A stretch of DNA of 64,000 nt, from positions 310,001 through 374,000 of the forward strand of contig CAVWNV010000007.1 of assembly GCA_963756515.1 (NCBI GenBank), given 5' to 3'. The position numbers and the translations under genes are program-made. This stretch comes from Bog-756 sp963756515 (GTDB lineage Bacteria; Actinomycetota; Acidimicrobiia; Acidimicrobiales; RAAP-2). Below are positions 1 to 8,716 of this stretch, in pieces; the stretch's first letter is position 1; each line of letters starts with the position of its first letter. The notes below the pieces were generated by a model. The model had not been told where the DNA came from. It searched no databases and was given only the letters and a program-made list of their open reading frames with translations.

Positions 1-1
1 C

Positions 2-271
2 AAGATCGACCACAGCTTCGTCACCGACATTGATCAAGACCGTTCCAGTCATGCCATCGTGTCGAAGACCATCGAACTGGCTCATCTTCTCGACCTGACC
101 GTTGTCAGCGAAGGCGTGGAGACTGCCGCCCAACGACAGATCCTGGTGGAGCTGGGATGCGATTTCTGCCAGGGTTTCCATTTCGGACGGCCGATGGGAG
201 CCGACGTGGTCGGAACGATGTTGGCGGGGTCGGTGCCAGATCATTGGCGGGCGGGAATCCCTGTCCCATGA
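2..271 (+). CDS. EAL-domain protein, C-terminal fragment (cut by window edge)
   Basis: This is the 3' end of a cyclic-di-GMP phosphodiesterase-type (EAL) gene whose start lies left of the window. Reading from base 2, the protein opens with KIDHSFV, the conserved EAL signature containing the catalytic-base lysine. It continues with SEGVET and the GCDFCQGFHFGRP segment near the end of the fold, then stops at 269-271. Known for the family: EAL domains hydrolyse c-di-GMP to pGpG. Whether a GGDEF or sensor domain precedes it cannot be seen. A second, full-length GGDEF-EAL gene follows on the same strand, so the two may be a tandem pair. Confidence 0.85.
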   Translation, partial: KIDHSFVTDIDQDRSSHAIVSKTIELAHLLDLTVVSEGVETAAQRQILVELGCDFCQGFHFGRPMGADVVGTMLAGSVPDHWRAGIPVP

Positions 272-422
272 GTCGGGGGGTCCGGGTCGATCCGGGGGTG
301 GGCCATCGCATCCCCGGGCCGGTTCGATCGATGGTCCGGGCGCACAAATAGGACCAATACGGGTCTGATGTAGGGCGTGCTCCCTCCAGAGCCCCTTCTA
401 CCGTGTCGATCCCAGGGAACCG

Positions 423-2945
423 GTGTCTTTGACGGCGCGACTCCACGGGAGATCCCATGTGTTCCACCGAGGCTCACCACCTTCACCGCAATTCGTGCAC
501 GCGGGGTCCCTAGTGGCTGGCGTCGTTCCAGTTGGAGTCGAGCCAGGCCCCGGTGCACGGGTACTTCCGCGGTCCAGTGCCTCCCCACCGGCCACGGTGC
601 CGCCAGTCTCCGAGGCGCAACCGGGTGGCCGGTCACTCCGGACCTGGTTGATCGTGGGCGTGCCTTTGCTCCTGGCCGTAGGGATCCTGGGTTCGGTGCT
701 GGGGGCTCGAGCCATAGCGCGGAACCAAACCCAGAAATCCCACCAGGCGTTCGTCAACTCGTCTGAACAGGTTGCCGCCACCCTCAAGCTGGCGATCGAG
801 CGCGAACAGGATCTCGGAGTCAATGCAGGCGCCTTTATCATCGGCAATCCATCGGCATCTGAAGTCCAGTTCCAGGAGTGGGTCGCCAACGCCCAACTGT
901 TCCGACGGTATCCGGAGTTGCTGGGTATCGGCGAGGTGGTATTTGTTCCGGCGTCAGGACTGAAGGCGTTCGTGGCCGACCACGAAAGCGCCGGATTTCA
1001 GGTCAGTCCGGCCGGGCTCCGGGCCGCCTACTGCTTCTCGACGCTCACGCAGGGTCGCTCTGGACAGTCGCTCGTTCCAGCGGGAGCCGACGTGTGCGCT
1101 TCGAATCTTGGACCGGCCCTCCTCGCCGCCCGGGACTCCGGTCAATTGGCCTACGTACCCTATGGAAGCGGGAAGAACGCCGCGCTGGCGGTGGGGACCG
1201 CCATCTATCAGAGCGGCATCGAACCGAGTACCGTCGCGGCCCGTCGTACCTCGTTCCTCGGTTGGGTCGGGATTCAGATCCTTCCGAGGGTCCTTCTCAC
1301 CACCGCCCTGCGCGGGCACCCGAACACCGCTGTGGTGTTCCACTACCGGAACGGGTCCGAGACGGCAACGTTCTCATCGGGGAGCATCCCGACTGGCGCA
1401 GAGACGTCGATAGACCTGCACAATGGATGGAGCGTCGAGGTGTTCTCGCCCATCGGTGACAGCGGCGTGACCAGTGACAAGGGTGCGTTGGCCCTGTTGC
1501 TCGCCGGCATCCTGGCCAGCCTGTTGCTGGCCGCCCTCATCTACACCCTCGGGACCGGTAGATCCCGAGCGCTGGATCTGGTGCGGACGCGTACTGAGCA
1601 GTTGCACCATCAGGCCCTCCACGACCCTCTGACCGGTCTTCCCAACCGGGCACTGATACTTGACAGGATCAACCGGCTGCTCGTGCGCGGTCGTCGTGAG
1701 CACGTGCTGGTCGGGGTGCTCTTTCTTGATCTGGACAACTTCAAATCCATCAATGACACCCTGGGCCACAGGGCCGGGGACCAACTGCTCGTGGCTGTGG
1801 GAGAGAGGCTCACGGGTACGTTGCGAGGAAGAGACACCGTCGGTCGGTTGGGTGGCGATGAATTCGTCATCGTGACTGATGGAGCTTCGGCGACGGCACT
1901 CGTTGACGTCGTCGCCGATCGCATCATTTCGGCGCTGGCCGCTCCATTCGAGATCGAAGCCGTCGATGTGCCGTTGTCCGTAACCGGCAGTATCGGGGTA
2001 GCCGTCGGCGACCGGTCGACGCCGGAAGAACTCCTGCAGGACGCCGACATTGCTCTGTACGAAGCCAAAGCGGCCGGCAAGAAACGCTCCGTGACCTTCT
2101 CGCCATCGATGAAGGAAACATTGGACGAGCAGCACCAACTCGAGCTGGACCTGCACGATGCGCTCGAAGCCAACCAGTTCTATCTGGCCTACCAACCGAC
2201 CGTAGACCTCGTCTCCGGCGACATCATCGGTGTCGAGGCCTTGATCCGCTGGGCGCACCCGAGGCGAGGGGTCGTGATGCCCGATGTGTTCATTCCGACT
2301 CTCGAAACGAGCGGTCTCATCGTCCCGGTCGGAACGTGGGTGCTCGAAGAAGCCTGCCGCCAGGGTGCGGCCTGGCATCGAGGCGGCCATCATCTGTCTA
2401 TCTCCGTGAACGTATCGGCGCGACAGATCGAGCAGGATCAGTTCGTGGGCGAGGTCCTCGGCGCTGTGTCGAAGAGTGGACTCGAGCCGGGAACGTTGAT
2501 CTTGGAGCTCACCGAGACAACTCTCATGATCAACGCGGATGCGACGATCGGCCGACTGCAACACCTGAAGACGTTAGGTGTGCGCATTGCCATCGACGAC
2601 TTCGGAACCGGCTACTCCTCGCTCGCCTATCTGCGTCGATTCCCGCTCGACATCCTGAAGATAGATCGGTCCTTCGTTTCGGGCATGGTGAAATCGCCGG
2701 ATGCGGCTGCGATCGTCCATGCACTGGTCCAATTGGGTAAGGCGTTGGGTCTCGAAACCATTGCCGAGGGTGTCGAAACAGACGACCAGCGAGTTCGACT
2801 CCTCGCAGAACACATAGACCATGGTCAGGGCTATCTGTTCGCCCGCCCCATGGCAGTGGGCGCGATCGACAGTCGGCTGGATGCGGCTCGAGGTGGGACT
2901 CACGAACCCGGCGCATCCGTCTTGCCACAGAGGGCTGCCGGCTGA
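423..2945 (+). CDS. Membrane CHASE-GGDEF-EAL cyclic-di-GMP signalling protein
   Basis: Up to 840 residues. The order is an N-terminal transmembrane helix (about 75-97), an extracytoplasmic CHASE-like sensor region (about 100-340), a second helix (about 354-376), a GGDEF domain with intact GGDEF at 477-481, and an EAL domain with EAL at 605-607 plus DDFGTGYSSL, KIDRSFV, AEGVET and QGYLFARP. Both catalytic signatures look intact, so it could make and degrade c-di-GMP; which activity dominates is unknown. It should sit in the cytoplasmic membrane and respond to an external ligand. The start is uncertain: the GTG at 423 adds about 70 unconserved residues before the first helix and has no obvious ribosome site. 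GTG at 597 is an alternative. Confidence 0.9.
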   Translation: MSLTARLHGRSHVFHRGSPPSPQFVHAGSLVAGVVPVGVEPGPGARVLPRSSASPPATVPPVSEAQPGGRSLRTWLIVGVPLLLAVGILGSVLGARAIARNQTQKSHQAFVNSSEQVAATLKLAIEREQDLGVNAGAFIIGNPSASEVQFQEWVANAQLFRRYPELLGIGEVVFVPASGLKAFVADHESAGFQVSPAGLRAAYCFSTLTQGRSGQSLVPAGADVCASNLGPALLAARDSGQLAYVPYGSGKNAALAVGTAIYQSGIEPSTVAARRTSFLGWVGIQILPRVLLTTALRGHPNTAVVFHYRNGSETATFSSGSIPTGAETSIDLHNGWSVEVFSPIGDSGVTSDKGALALLLAGILASLLLAALIYTLGTGRSRALDLVRTRTEQLHHQALHDPLTGLPNRALILDRINRLLVRGRREHVLVGVLFLDLDNFKSINDTLGHRAGDQLLVAVGERLTGTLRGRDTVGRLGGDEFVIVTDGASATALVDVVADRIISALAAPFEIEAVDVPLSVTGSIGVAVGDRSTPEELLQDADIALYEAKAAGKKRSVTFSPSMKETLDEQHQLELDLHDALEANQFYLAYQPTVDLVSGDIIGVEALIRWAHPRRGVVMPDVFIPTLETSGLIVPVGTWVLEEACRQGAAWHRGGHHLSISVNVSARQIEQDQFVGEVLGAVSKSGLEPGTLILELTETTLMINADATIGRLQHLKTLGVRIAIDDFGTGYSSLAYLRRFPLDILKIDRSFVSGMVKSPDAAAIVHALVQLGKALGLETIAEGVETDDQRVRLLAEHIDHGQGYLFARPMAVGAIDSRLDAARGGTHEPGASVLPQRAAG

Positions 2946-2980
2946 CATCGGCGGCAGCCCCGATTCGGCGTCCGACCCCG

Positions 2981-3559
2981 GTGATCGCGGCCGTTATTCC
3001 GTCCCCGGCATGCGGTACACACTTGCGATTCAATGGTGGGCGTGGGTACCCGCCGCTGGAACTGGAACGAGCACTCGGCCGGGAGCCCGGAACAGTGACG
3101 GGCTTCTTGGAGCGCCTCGTCGGTGAGCCCGTCGATGCCCATCGCCGGCATCAGAAACTCGCCCCTGCCGGCGCATCGTCAGTACTGCAGGTGTCCGAAG
3201 GTCAACTGCAGCTCCATCGGACGGCGGTGCTGCAGGGTAGGGCATCGGGCCGGTCTTACGTCTACGCCGAAAGCATCCTCGTGCCCAGCCGTCTCTCGGA
3301 CCGGTTCCGTCTGCGACTGGATTCCACGTCGGATCCCATCGGTCGCATCCTCGACGACGAGGCGTTGGTCGTGACGCGGTCGCCCCTGTGCGGACCGGAC
3401 CGGCCCGACGTCAGTGTCCCGGCGGCAACCCGACCGCCGACCGGCGACGTCCTCCTCTCCCGTTCCTATCGAATCGATGCCGGGGCGGTGCCGGTGATGG
3501 CGATCTCCGAGTGGTTCCTAAGGTCTCTGTCGAGCTACCTCCCGGACGGGGAGCAGTGA
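2981..3559 (+). CDS. Chorismate-lyase-like (DUF98/UbiC-fold) protein
   Basis: 192 residues with a GTG start. The C-terminal half carries the pattern of the chorismate pyruvate-lyase fold: YVYAESILVPSRL, then DPIGRIL, then a strand ending LLSRSYRI and VPVMAISEWFL. In that family, chorismate is split to 4-hydroxybenzoate and pyruvate in a closed cavity. The actinobacterial members often supply 4-hydroxybenzoate for glycolipids rather than ubiquinone, so the pathway is not clear here and no ubi genes are nearby. It starts 35 bp after the c-di-GMP gene on the same strand and converges on a DinB gene with only 3 bp between stops. The function is inferred from fold-level similarity only. Confidence 0.6.
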   Translation: MIAAVIPSPACGTHLRFNGGRGYPPLELERALGREPGTVTGFLERLVGEPVDAHRRHQKLAPAGASSVLQVSEGQLQLHRTAVLQGRASGRSYVYAESILVPSRLSDRFRLRLDSTSDPIGRILDDEALVVTRSPLCGPDRPDVSVPAATRPPTGDVLLSRSYRIDAGAVPVMAISEWFLRSLSSYLPDGEQ

Positions 3560-3562
3560 GGC

Positions 3563-4069
3563 TCAGACGGGCGGGAGCAGACCCCGGACGTAAGCGGCCT
3601 GGCCCACGTGCTGCAGGTCGTCGACGATCACGCTGACCAGTCGGACGCTCATCGTCACCGGTGGGTCCCATTGCTCGTCGATGACCCGGGTGAGGTCCGA
3701 CTCGGCCAGCGATCCCACGAAATCCAGCGTCTTCTGGTGGGTATCCTCGTAGTACCCGAGCAGCGAGGCGGCATCGGCCCTGACTTTGGCCACGGCCTCG
3801 GCGTCGTGGCCGTAGCCGGTGTCGGTCGGCTCGAGGGGCAACGCGAACCGCTCCGCCCATCCGTTGGCCGTCCACACCTGTGGTCTCCCGTCGAGCCCGG
3901 CCACATGATCATCCTGGATCCGGGTGAGGTGCCACACCAGCCAGGCGATGGAGTTGGATTCTGCGTCCGGTCGGTAGGCGAGTTCGTCGGCCGTGAGGCC
4001 GTTCACGGCTGGATGCACGGAGTCGCGGATCCGCTCGAAGGCGTCCAACAGTACGTCGATGCTCGTCAT
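3563..4069 (-). CDS. DinB / DUF664 family protein
   Basis: 168 residues, the usual length for this four-helix bundle family. It opens with a helix (DVLLDAFERIRDSV) followed by NSIAWLVWHLTRIQDDHVAG, whose histidines match the metal-binding positions of DinB proteins. The third family histidine lies in the C-terminal segment DLQHVGQAAYVRG. Known for the family: actinobacterial members are often thiol (mycothiol)-dependent enzymes of detoxification or metabolism, using a divalent metal. The exact substrate cannot be told. The ATG is preceded by a strong AAGGAGG ribosome site. It is divergent from the phosphatase-like gene at 4208. Confidence 0.85.
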   Translation of the reverse strand: MTSIDVLLDAFERIRDSVHPAVNGLTADELAYRPDAESNSIAWLVWHLTRIQDDHVAGLDGRPQVWTANGWAERFALPLEPTDTGYGHDAEAVAKVRADAASLLGYYEDTHQKTLDFVGSLAESDLTRVIDEQWDPPVTMSVRLVSVIVDDLQHVGQAAYVRGLLPPV

Positions 4070-4207
4070 CAGTGACCTCCTTGGCCCGGCGTGCCCAGCA
4101 CGCTCTCACGCCGGACCATCCGGGGCAAGGAGAATGTTCGGTGGACACCCGTCAGCGTGCGGGACCGCATGACCTGGGGTCCCGGCCGGTTGGACCACAC
4201 TGGTGGC

Positions 4208-4735
4208 ATGGATGGCCAACGTTCGGCGGAGGTTTCGCCCCCACTGCTGCTCACCCTCTGTACCGGCAACGCCGCCCGGTCGGTCATGGCCGGAGCCATG
4301 CTGCAGGCAGCACCGGTGCGAATCGTGACGGCGGGGACCCACGTGGTCGAGGGGCAGCCCATGAGTCGGCGGACCCGGGACGCCCTGGCCTCGGTGGGGT
4401 TCACGGCCGACGGACACCGGAGCCACCAGCTCAGCGACGAGGACATGGCTGCCGCCGATGTGGTCGTGGCCATGGCCGGCGAGCATGTGGCCTACGTGCG
4501 TCGCCGGTATCCCGACGCCGCGGCCAAGACGGCCTCGATCAAGCGACTGTGCCGCGATCTGGCTCCCGGCCCCCGCCCGCTGGCCCAGCGGATCGCCGCG
4601 TTGGACCTGGCCAACACGCCGATCGAAGAGTGGGAGGACGTCGAGGACCCGGCCGGCGGCGAAGACCAGGTCTACGTGGCCTGCGCCAAGGAGCTGGTAG
4701 CACTCACGTCCGATCTACTGCCCCGACTGTCCTGA
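4208..4735 (+). CDS. Low-molecular-weight protein tyrosine phosphatase / arsenate reductase-like protein
   Basis: 175 residues from ATG 4208. The N-terminal strand runs into CTGNAARS, the CX5R phosphate-binding loop of low-molecular-weight phosphatases and thioredoxin-type arsenate reductases. GHRSHQLSDEDMAAADVVVAM resembles the middle of the fold. The C-terminus has NTPIEEWEDVEDPAG, which may supply the DP acid loop. Whether it dephosphorylates proteins or reduces arsenate cannot be decided; no arsR or arsenite pump is adjacent. In-frame upstream starts (4091, 4169) exist but add unconserved residues that run into the divergent promoter region shared with the DinB gene. It converges on the DUF4395 gene. 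Confidence 0.8.
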   Translation: MDGQRSAEVSPPLLLTLCTGNAARSVMAGAMLQAAPVRIVTAGTHVVEGQPMSRRTRDALASVGFTADGHRSHQLSDEDMAAADVVVAMAGEHVAYVRRRYPDAAAKTASIKRLCRDLAPGPRPLAQRIAALDLANTPIEEWEDVEDPAGGEDQVYVACAKELVALTSDLLPRLS

Positions 4736-4769
4736 GCGCCGGACGGACGACCGATCCGATCCGAGGGGA

Positions 4770-5256
4770 TCAGGAGAGCTGGGGGTGGCGCAAGGCGATG
4801 TTCGAGCAGGCCTCGCACACGTCCTCGGGAATCACGCCGGCGCGCATCAGATACCCGAAGGCGATGCACCCGAGGCAGATCCCGAACACCGATTCGAGAG
4901 TGGCGGCCGCGGCCAGCAGCGCCACGACCACCCACGTGGCCGTGGCGAGGCCGAAGCCGAACCAGAGGACGAGGGCGGTGGTGGAGAACACCACGCCGAT
5001 GGCTTGGGCGAACCGTTTCGGCGGGCCGGCCACCGGCTTGGGTCCCCAGGGCAGACGGGGGGCCACCACCCGGGTGGCCACCTGGCCGAGCGGGCTCAGT
5101 GTGGGGCCCCGTCAGCACACGGGCCCAGAAGCCGTAGGCCAGGGGGATGAGGATCCAGGTGGCTTGGAACGCTATGGATGCCACCGCCATGACCAGAACC
5201 CCGGCCGCCACCGTCCTGGCCGCATACTCGTTGACGGGGTTCGGGAAGCTGAACAC
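4770..5256 (-). pseudogene. DUF4395 family membrane protein, split by a +1 frameshift
   Basis: Read from ATG 5256 the protein begins MFSFPNPVNEYAARTVAAG and continues through a membrane segment to YGFWARVLTGP, typical of DUF4395. In-frame translation then loses homology. Reading resumes in the next frame as TLSPLGQVATRVVAPRL, continues through KPVAGPPKRFAQ and LESVFGICLGC, and ends EDVCEACSNIALRHPQLS at the stop at 4770. One surplus base in the run GGGGCCCC at 5103-5110 explains the break. With it removed, one protein of about 161 residues with roughly four membrane helices and the conserved cysteines results. It may be a real lesion or a homopolymer error. Function of the family is unknown. 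Confidence 0.75.
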
Positions 5257-5302
5257 CCACTTAGTTTATCGGTTCGATCGGCTTTTTGCTCCCGGCCCCC
5301 GG

Positions 5303-6085
5303 TCAGGCCGCGGCTGACACGGCTCCCTCGAGCAGATGCAGTCCGTCTAGACCGGGGAGTCGATCCACGCGGCGGTCGATCCTCTCGGCCAAGGCCTGGC
5401 CGTCGTGGTCTCCGAACAGGTAGCCGCGGAGGAAATCGACCTCCCGGTCGGGAACCACGCCGGTGCCGACGGGTGCCCAGAATCGGCGGAGAGCCCAGCG
5501 GGTGAGTCTCTGTGCCGCCCGGCTGTCGGCCAGTCGAGACCGTGCCTGAGTGCTGTAGAAGTCGATGTGGCGGCCTTCCTGTTTCATGATGCGGCGGAGG
5601 AGCTCGGACAGGGTCGGGTGATCGGCCAGCTTGGCCAGTCGGGCGTAGGCGGCCTGGGTGGTCCACTCGTTCACTGCCCCCCACGTCATATGGACCGCGG
5701 TGAGGTGGGGAGTGATGGCGGAGGCCAACTGGAAGCTCAACGGCTTCCACTTCTCACTCGAGGGCAGTTTGCGCCGGAGTGCGGCGATCCGTCCGGGCCC
5801 GGCCAACTCGTCGTGGGCCTCGAGGATTCTGGCGATGGCCTCGCCATGCCAGAACTCCTCGTAGTTCCAAAGGGTCAGGAACGTGGTGAGCTCGGGGTCA
5901 CGGTGGGCCCTGGTCACCAACACGTCACGTAGGTAACACACAGTGTGGCTCTCCACGTCGTGCATGTAGCGAAGGCACCGGAGCGCCTCGGCGTCCAAGG
6001 GATCGGTCCGGAACGAGTCGAAATCGATGTCGTCGACATCGACTTTTCGCGACAGGGAACGGTAGGTGGCGATGTCGAAGCTCAT
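5303..6085 (-). CDS. Ferritin-like di-iron protein (acyl-ACP desaturase-like)
   Basis: 260 residues from ATG 6085 (MSFDIATYRS). It is helical, with carboxylate/histidine motifs spaced as in ferritin-like di-iron enzymes: LNYEEFWHGEAIAR-type motif in the middle (seen as NYEEFWHGEA) and KQEGRHIDFY later, giving two ExxH-like pairs. Conserved family context suggests an oxidase or desaturase acting in the cytoplasm; the substrate is unknown. An upstream in-frame start at 6265 would add 60 unconserved residues running through a strong hairpin, so I prefer 6085. The same-strand DUF4395 gene begins 46 bp downstream. Confidence 0.75.
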   Translation of the reverse strand: MSFDIATYRSLSRKVDVDDIDFDSFRTDPLDAEALRCLRYMHDVESHTVCYLRDVLVTRAHRDPELTTFLTLWNYEEFWHGEAIARILEAHDELAGPGRIAALRRKLPSSEKWKPLSFQLASAITPHLTAVHMTWGAVNEWTTQAAYARLAKLADHPTLSELLRRIMKQEGRHIDFYSTQARSRLADSRAAQRLTRWALRRFWAPVGTGVVPDREVDFLRGYLFGDHDGQALAERIDRRVDRLPGLDGLHLLEGAVSAAA

Positions 6086-6251
6086 GCACTGTCTTCGTTG
6101 CCGTTCGCCACTCAGATGAGCATTTGCCCCACGTACGCGCTGCCATGTTCTGCGGTCGTCGACACCATGTTCTGCGGTCATCGACACCATGGCACCGGGC
6201 ATGCGTTCCGCCGGGCCCCGGTCGCTTTCGCCGCCCATGCGCCGGACGATC

Positions 6252-6295
6252 GACGCGACAGTCACCGGCTCGGGGAAGCCGGTGACTGTCGCGTC
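6252..6295 (-). terminator. Perfect 19-bp hairpin, probable terminator of the exported ferritin-like operon
   Basis: Left arm 6252-6270 and right arm 6277-6295 are perfect reverse complements (19 bp), with a 6-base loop. It lies 32 bp beyond the stop of the leftward gene ending at 6327. There is no T-tract, which is common in GC-rich actinobacteria. It is the strongest hairpin I found in the window. Confidence 0.7.
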
Positions 6296-6326
6296 CGTAG
6301 GCCGCAGAAGTGTCGGTGCGGCCCGT

Positions 6327-7115
6327 TCAGCTCGTCGTGTAGTCCGTCAACGGACGGGCATCCTTGGTCGGACTGAAGGCGTTCGGTACCGGATACTGCC
6401 CCAGCACGAAGTTGAGGATGGCGGCGTGCTGCATCTCCACGGGTTGGATACTGGCCGCCACCTTCACCGACGAGGTGGCCTTCACCGCGCTGATGGCCGT
6501 CTGGTAGGTGGCGGCGGCGACGTCCTCGAGGGTCAGGGCCAGCTTCGCCGCCCCGGTCACGTCGGTGACCTTGGCGAAGTCCTTGGTCACCGTGGGGACC
6601 AGCACGGCGTCCGGCGTGGTCACCGCCGGGTGCCCGGCCGCCACGATGGCCGAGTTCCAGGCGGCCGCGTGCTGGGTGTGCTGTCCCATGACCGTGGTCA
6701 CGAAGGTGGACACGGCCGGAGGCACGGTCCCCAACTTGCCGGCCCCGGCCGCAGTCAGCACGTCGCCGTAGGCCGCCACGGCCAGGTTCTCGAGGCTGGC
6801 AGCCAGGGCGGCCACAGCCAGATCGCCGGTCAGCTTTCCGACCGTGGACGAGCCCGAGCCGGCCGCCTTGGTGGTGGTGGTCGAGCTGGACGAGCCCGAC
6901 GAGCAGGCGGCCAGGACGGCTCCACCGGCCAGGGCACCGGCGCCGATGAGGAAGCCTCGCCGGCTGGTGCGGGACCGATCGGTCCACTCGCTCAGGGCCC
7001 GGTGCATGGCCGGCATACCCACATCGTGGTGCATCTGTTCCAGGTCATTGGTCATCACGGTGAGTTCGTGCTCCGAGATGGCCATCACGTCGGTGTTGCG
7101 GTTGCGACGCCTCAT
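6327..7115 (-). CDS. Tat-exported ferritin-like lipoprotein
   Basis: 262 residues. The twin-arginine motif SRRGFLIGAGALAGG is followed by a lipobox ending AVLAAC and a Ser/Thr-rich tether, so it should be exported folded and anchored by lipid at the outer face of the membrane. The remainder is two repeats of a ferritin-like helical pair: SLENLAVAAYGDVL with HTQHAAAWNSAI, then TLEDVAAATYQTAI with PVEMQHAAILNF. These fit the ferritin-like domain PF13668. The ligand set (E, H) suggests a metal site, but the activity is unknown. Its ATG overlaps the stop of the next upstream gene (ATGA) and has a GAAGGAG ribosome site, so the two are co-expressed. Confidence 0.85.
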   Translation of the reverse strand: MRRRNRNTDVMAISEHELTVMTNDLEQMHHDVGMPAMHRALSEWTDRSRTSRRGFLIGAGALAGGAVLAACSSGSSSSTTTTKAAGSGSSTVGKLTGDLAVAALAASLENLAVAAYGDVLTAAGAGKLGTVPPAVSTFVTTVMGQHTQHAAAWNSAIVAAGHPAVTTPDAVLVPTVTKDFAKVTDVTGAAKLALTLEDVAAATYQTAISAVKATSSVKVAASIQPVEMQHAAILNFVLGQYPVPNAFSPTKDARPLTDYTTS

Positions 7116-8014
7116 GAGAGTGCTCCTTCACTGGCCGGGCGGGCCTGATCGGTGGGGAAGAACGCGTCGGGAAATCCGACGGATCCGGCTGCGGCCGGGA
7201 GATTGGCCACGTTGCCGGGGGTCAGGGTGATCAACTGGGCCGCGTTGGCGTTCAACAGGGCCTGGACGGCCAGCAGCACCGAGGCGTGCTGGGCTTCGAC
7301 GCCCATGATGGAGGCGGTGACCTTCTTGGCGCCGGCATCGGAGAGCGCGGCCACATCGGCCACGTAGGTCTCCGCTGCCCCCTGCTCCAGCTCGAGCGCC
7401 AGAGCCACCACTGGCCCCGGTGAGGTGAGCCCGGGCACTGCCGCCGCCACGACCTTCTGCAAGGCGGGGTCCGGATTGGTCTGGGCCTTGCCGCCCAGTC
7501 CGGTGATAGCGGCATTGAAGGCGTCGAGGTGCTGCATGTGCTGCTGCATGGTGGTGGTGGCGAACGCCTTGACCACGGGATTCGCCGACGCACCGCCGAT
7601 GAAGGGCAGGGTCAGTGCCGTCTTGTAGGTGGACACCGCCAGTACCTCGATGGACGACGCCGTCTGCAGGATCTGGATGTCGGTGGCCGAGGCGGCGAAG
7701 GCCGGTGTGGAGAACACCGACTCCAGGGCGGTGGCGATTCCGGCCGCGGCGAGGATGCCGCCACCGAAGGCCGCACCGGTCAGGAGTGACGAGCGCTTCG
7801 CGGCCACGGCCCGAGACTCGTCGGGGTCCACGCCACCGTGGGCCCGGGCCTCGTGGCCCGTCTCGACCAGTTCGTCGAGGGCCGCAGCCGTGGTGACGGT
7901 GGCATCGCGATGAAGATCTTCGGACTCCTCGATCAGCGATCCCATCATGCGGGGATCGACGTCGACGACTTCCGTCGCCGGTGCCGATCGGCCCTGCTCC
8001 GGTCTTCCTCTCAT
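7112..8014 (-). CDS. Exported ferritin-like domain protein
   Basis: 300 residues from ATG 8014, which has an excellent AAGGAGGAGACAG ribosome site; longer in-frame starts to 8149 lack one. A cytoplasmic-looking N-terminus (about 1-95) leads into a hydrophobic segment, LTGAAFGGGILAAAGIATAL, then a STPAFAAS-type cleavage site. The mature part has the same ferritin-like pattern as its downstream neighbour: EVLAVSTYKTAL, MQQHMQHLDAFNAAI, LELEQGAAETYVADV and GVEAQHASVLLAV. The long N-terminal extension before the export signal is also seen in the sister gene. The two are probably paralogous partners, translationally coupled, in the envelope. Substrate and cofactor are unknown. Confidence 0.8.
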   Translation of the reverse strand: MRGRPEQGRSAPATEVVDVDPRMMGSLIEESEDLHRDATVTTAAALDELVETGHEARAHGGVDPDESRAVAAKRSSLLTGAAFGGGILAAAGIATALESVFSTPAFAASATDIQILQTASSIEVLAVSTYKTALTLPFIGGASANPVVKAFATTTMQQHMQHLDAFNAAITGLGGKAQTNPDPALQKVVAAAVPGLTSPGPVVALALELEQGAAETYVADVAALSDAGAKKVTASIMGVEAQHASVLLAVQALLNANAAQLITLTPGNVANLPAAAGSVGFPDAFFPTDQARPASEGALS

Positions 8015-8116
8015 CTGTCTCCTCCTTGTGGTTTGTCTGCTTGGAACGGTTGTTGTGGTGAAATTCGGGCGCGACGATCCAGGCCCGGGTGTGACGACGA
8101 CGGTTTGGGACGGATC

Positions 8117-8142
8117 GGGTAACCGGAGCGCTCCGGCAACCC
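8117..8142 (-). terminator. Hairpin terminator candidate downstream of the cupredoxin gene
   Basis: The palindrome CCGGAGCGCTCCGG (8123-8136) is extended by GGGT/ACCC arms outside two mismatched positions. It begins 8 bp beyond the leftward stop at 8150. No T-tract is present. Confidence 0.45.
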
Positions 8143-8149
8143 GGGCCAT

Positions 8150-8611
8150 TCAGCTCGAGACCACGAGAGTCCCACTCATGTACTGGTGGATCGAGCAGAT
8201 GTAGGGGTAGGTGCCCGGGTTGTTCGGAGCCGTGAACGACTTGGATTGCCCGGCCGCGATGTCACCGGTGTCGAAGCCACCTTTGGCGGCGGTGAGGGTG
8301 TGGGTCACCTGGTCCTTGTTGGTGACGGTGACAGTGGCCCCGGGCGCCACCGTCAGGCGAGCGGGGGCGAAGGCGAAGTTCTGGATAGTGATGGCGTCCG
8401 ACCCTCCGGACGTTCCCGACCCGCTGCCGGATGTGCTCCCCGGCGACGCCGCAGTCGTGGCCGTGGTCGAGGTGGCGCTGCCCGATGACGAGCACGCCGC
8501 CGCGGCCAGGGCCATGCCGGCGAGTGCCACGATGGCGAGCCGTCGCATCCGCAGTGAGCGTGACGTGGCGGTATGTGAGCCACGACGTATGGGGGTAGAG
8601 GTGTCGGTCAT
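8150..8611 (-). CDS. Cupredoxin-domain (plastocyanin-like) lipoprotein
   Basis: 153 residues from ATG 8611. A basic N-terminus and hydrophobic stretch end in the lipobox LAAAAC, followed by a Ser/Thr/Gly-rich tether to about residue 65. The C-terminal domain of about 90 residues begins ITIQNFAFAPARLTVAPGAT and carries the type 1 copper ligands: H in VTHTL, then C, H and M in YICSIHQYM. It should be a small blue-copper electron carrier on the outer face of the membrane. A shorter start at 8548 would leave just enough for the signal sequence. It is divergent from the ECF sigma gene; regulation by that sigma factor is only a guess. Confidence 0.88.
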   Translation of the reverse strand: MTDTSTPIRRGSHTATSRSLRMRRLAIVALAGMALAAAACSSSGSATSTTATTAASPGSTSGSGSGTSGGSDAITIQNFAFAPARLTVAPGATVTVTNKDQVTHTLTAAKGGFDTGDIAAGQSKSFTAPNNPGTYPYICSIHQYMSGTLVVSS

Positions 8612-8716
8612 CACTATGGGTTCGGAGCCGTCGGGGATCTGGATGGACAGGGCGGTACTCCGCCGCACGACAGGTCCACATCCGGTTGGGGCCCCGGTTC
8701 CGAATACAGTTCCGTG

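Noticed and set aside
8612..8716. ECF sigma promoter in the cupredoxin/sigma intergenic gap
   Set aside because: GGAAC-like strings occur, but none has a correctly spaced CGTC-like -10 partner.
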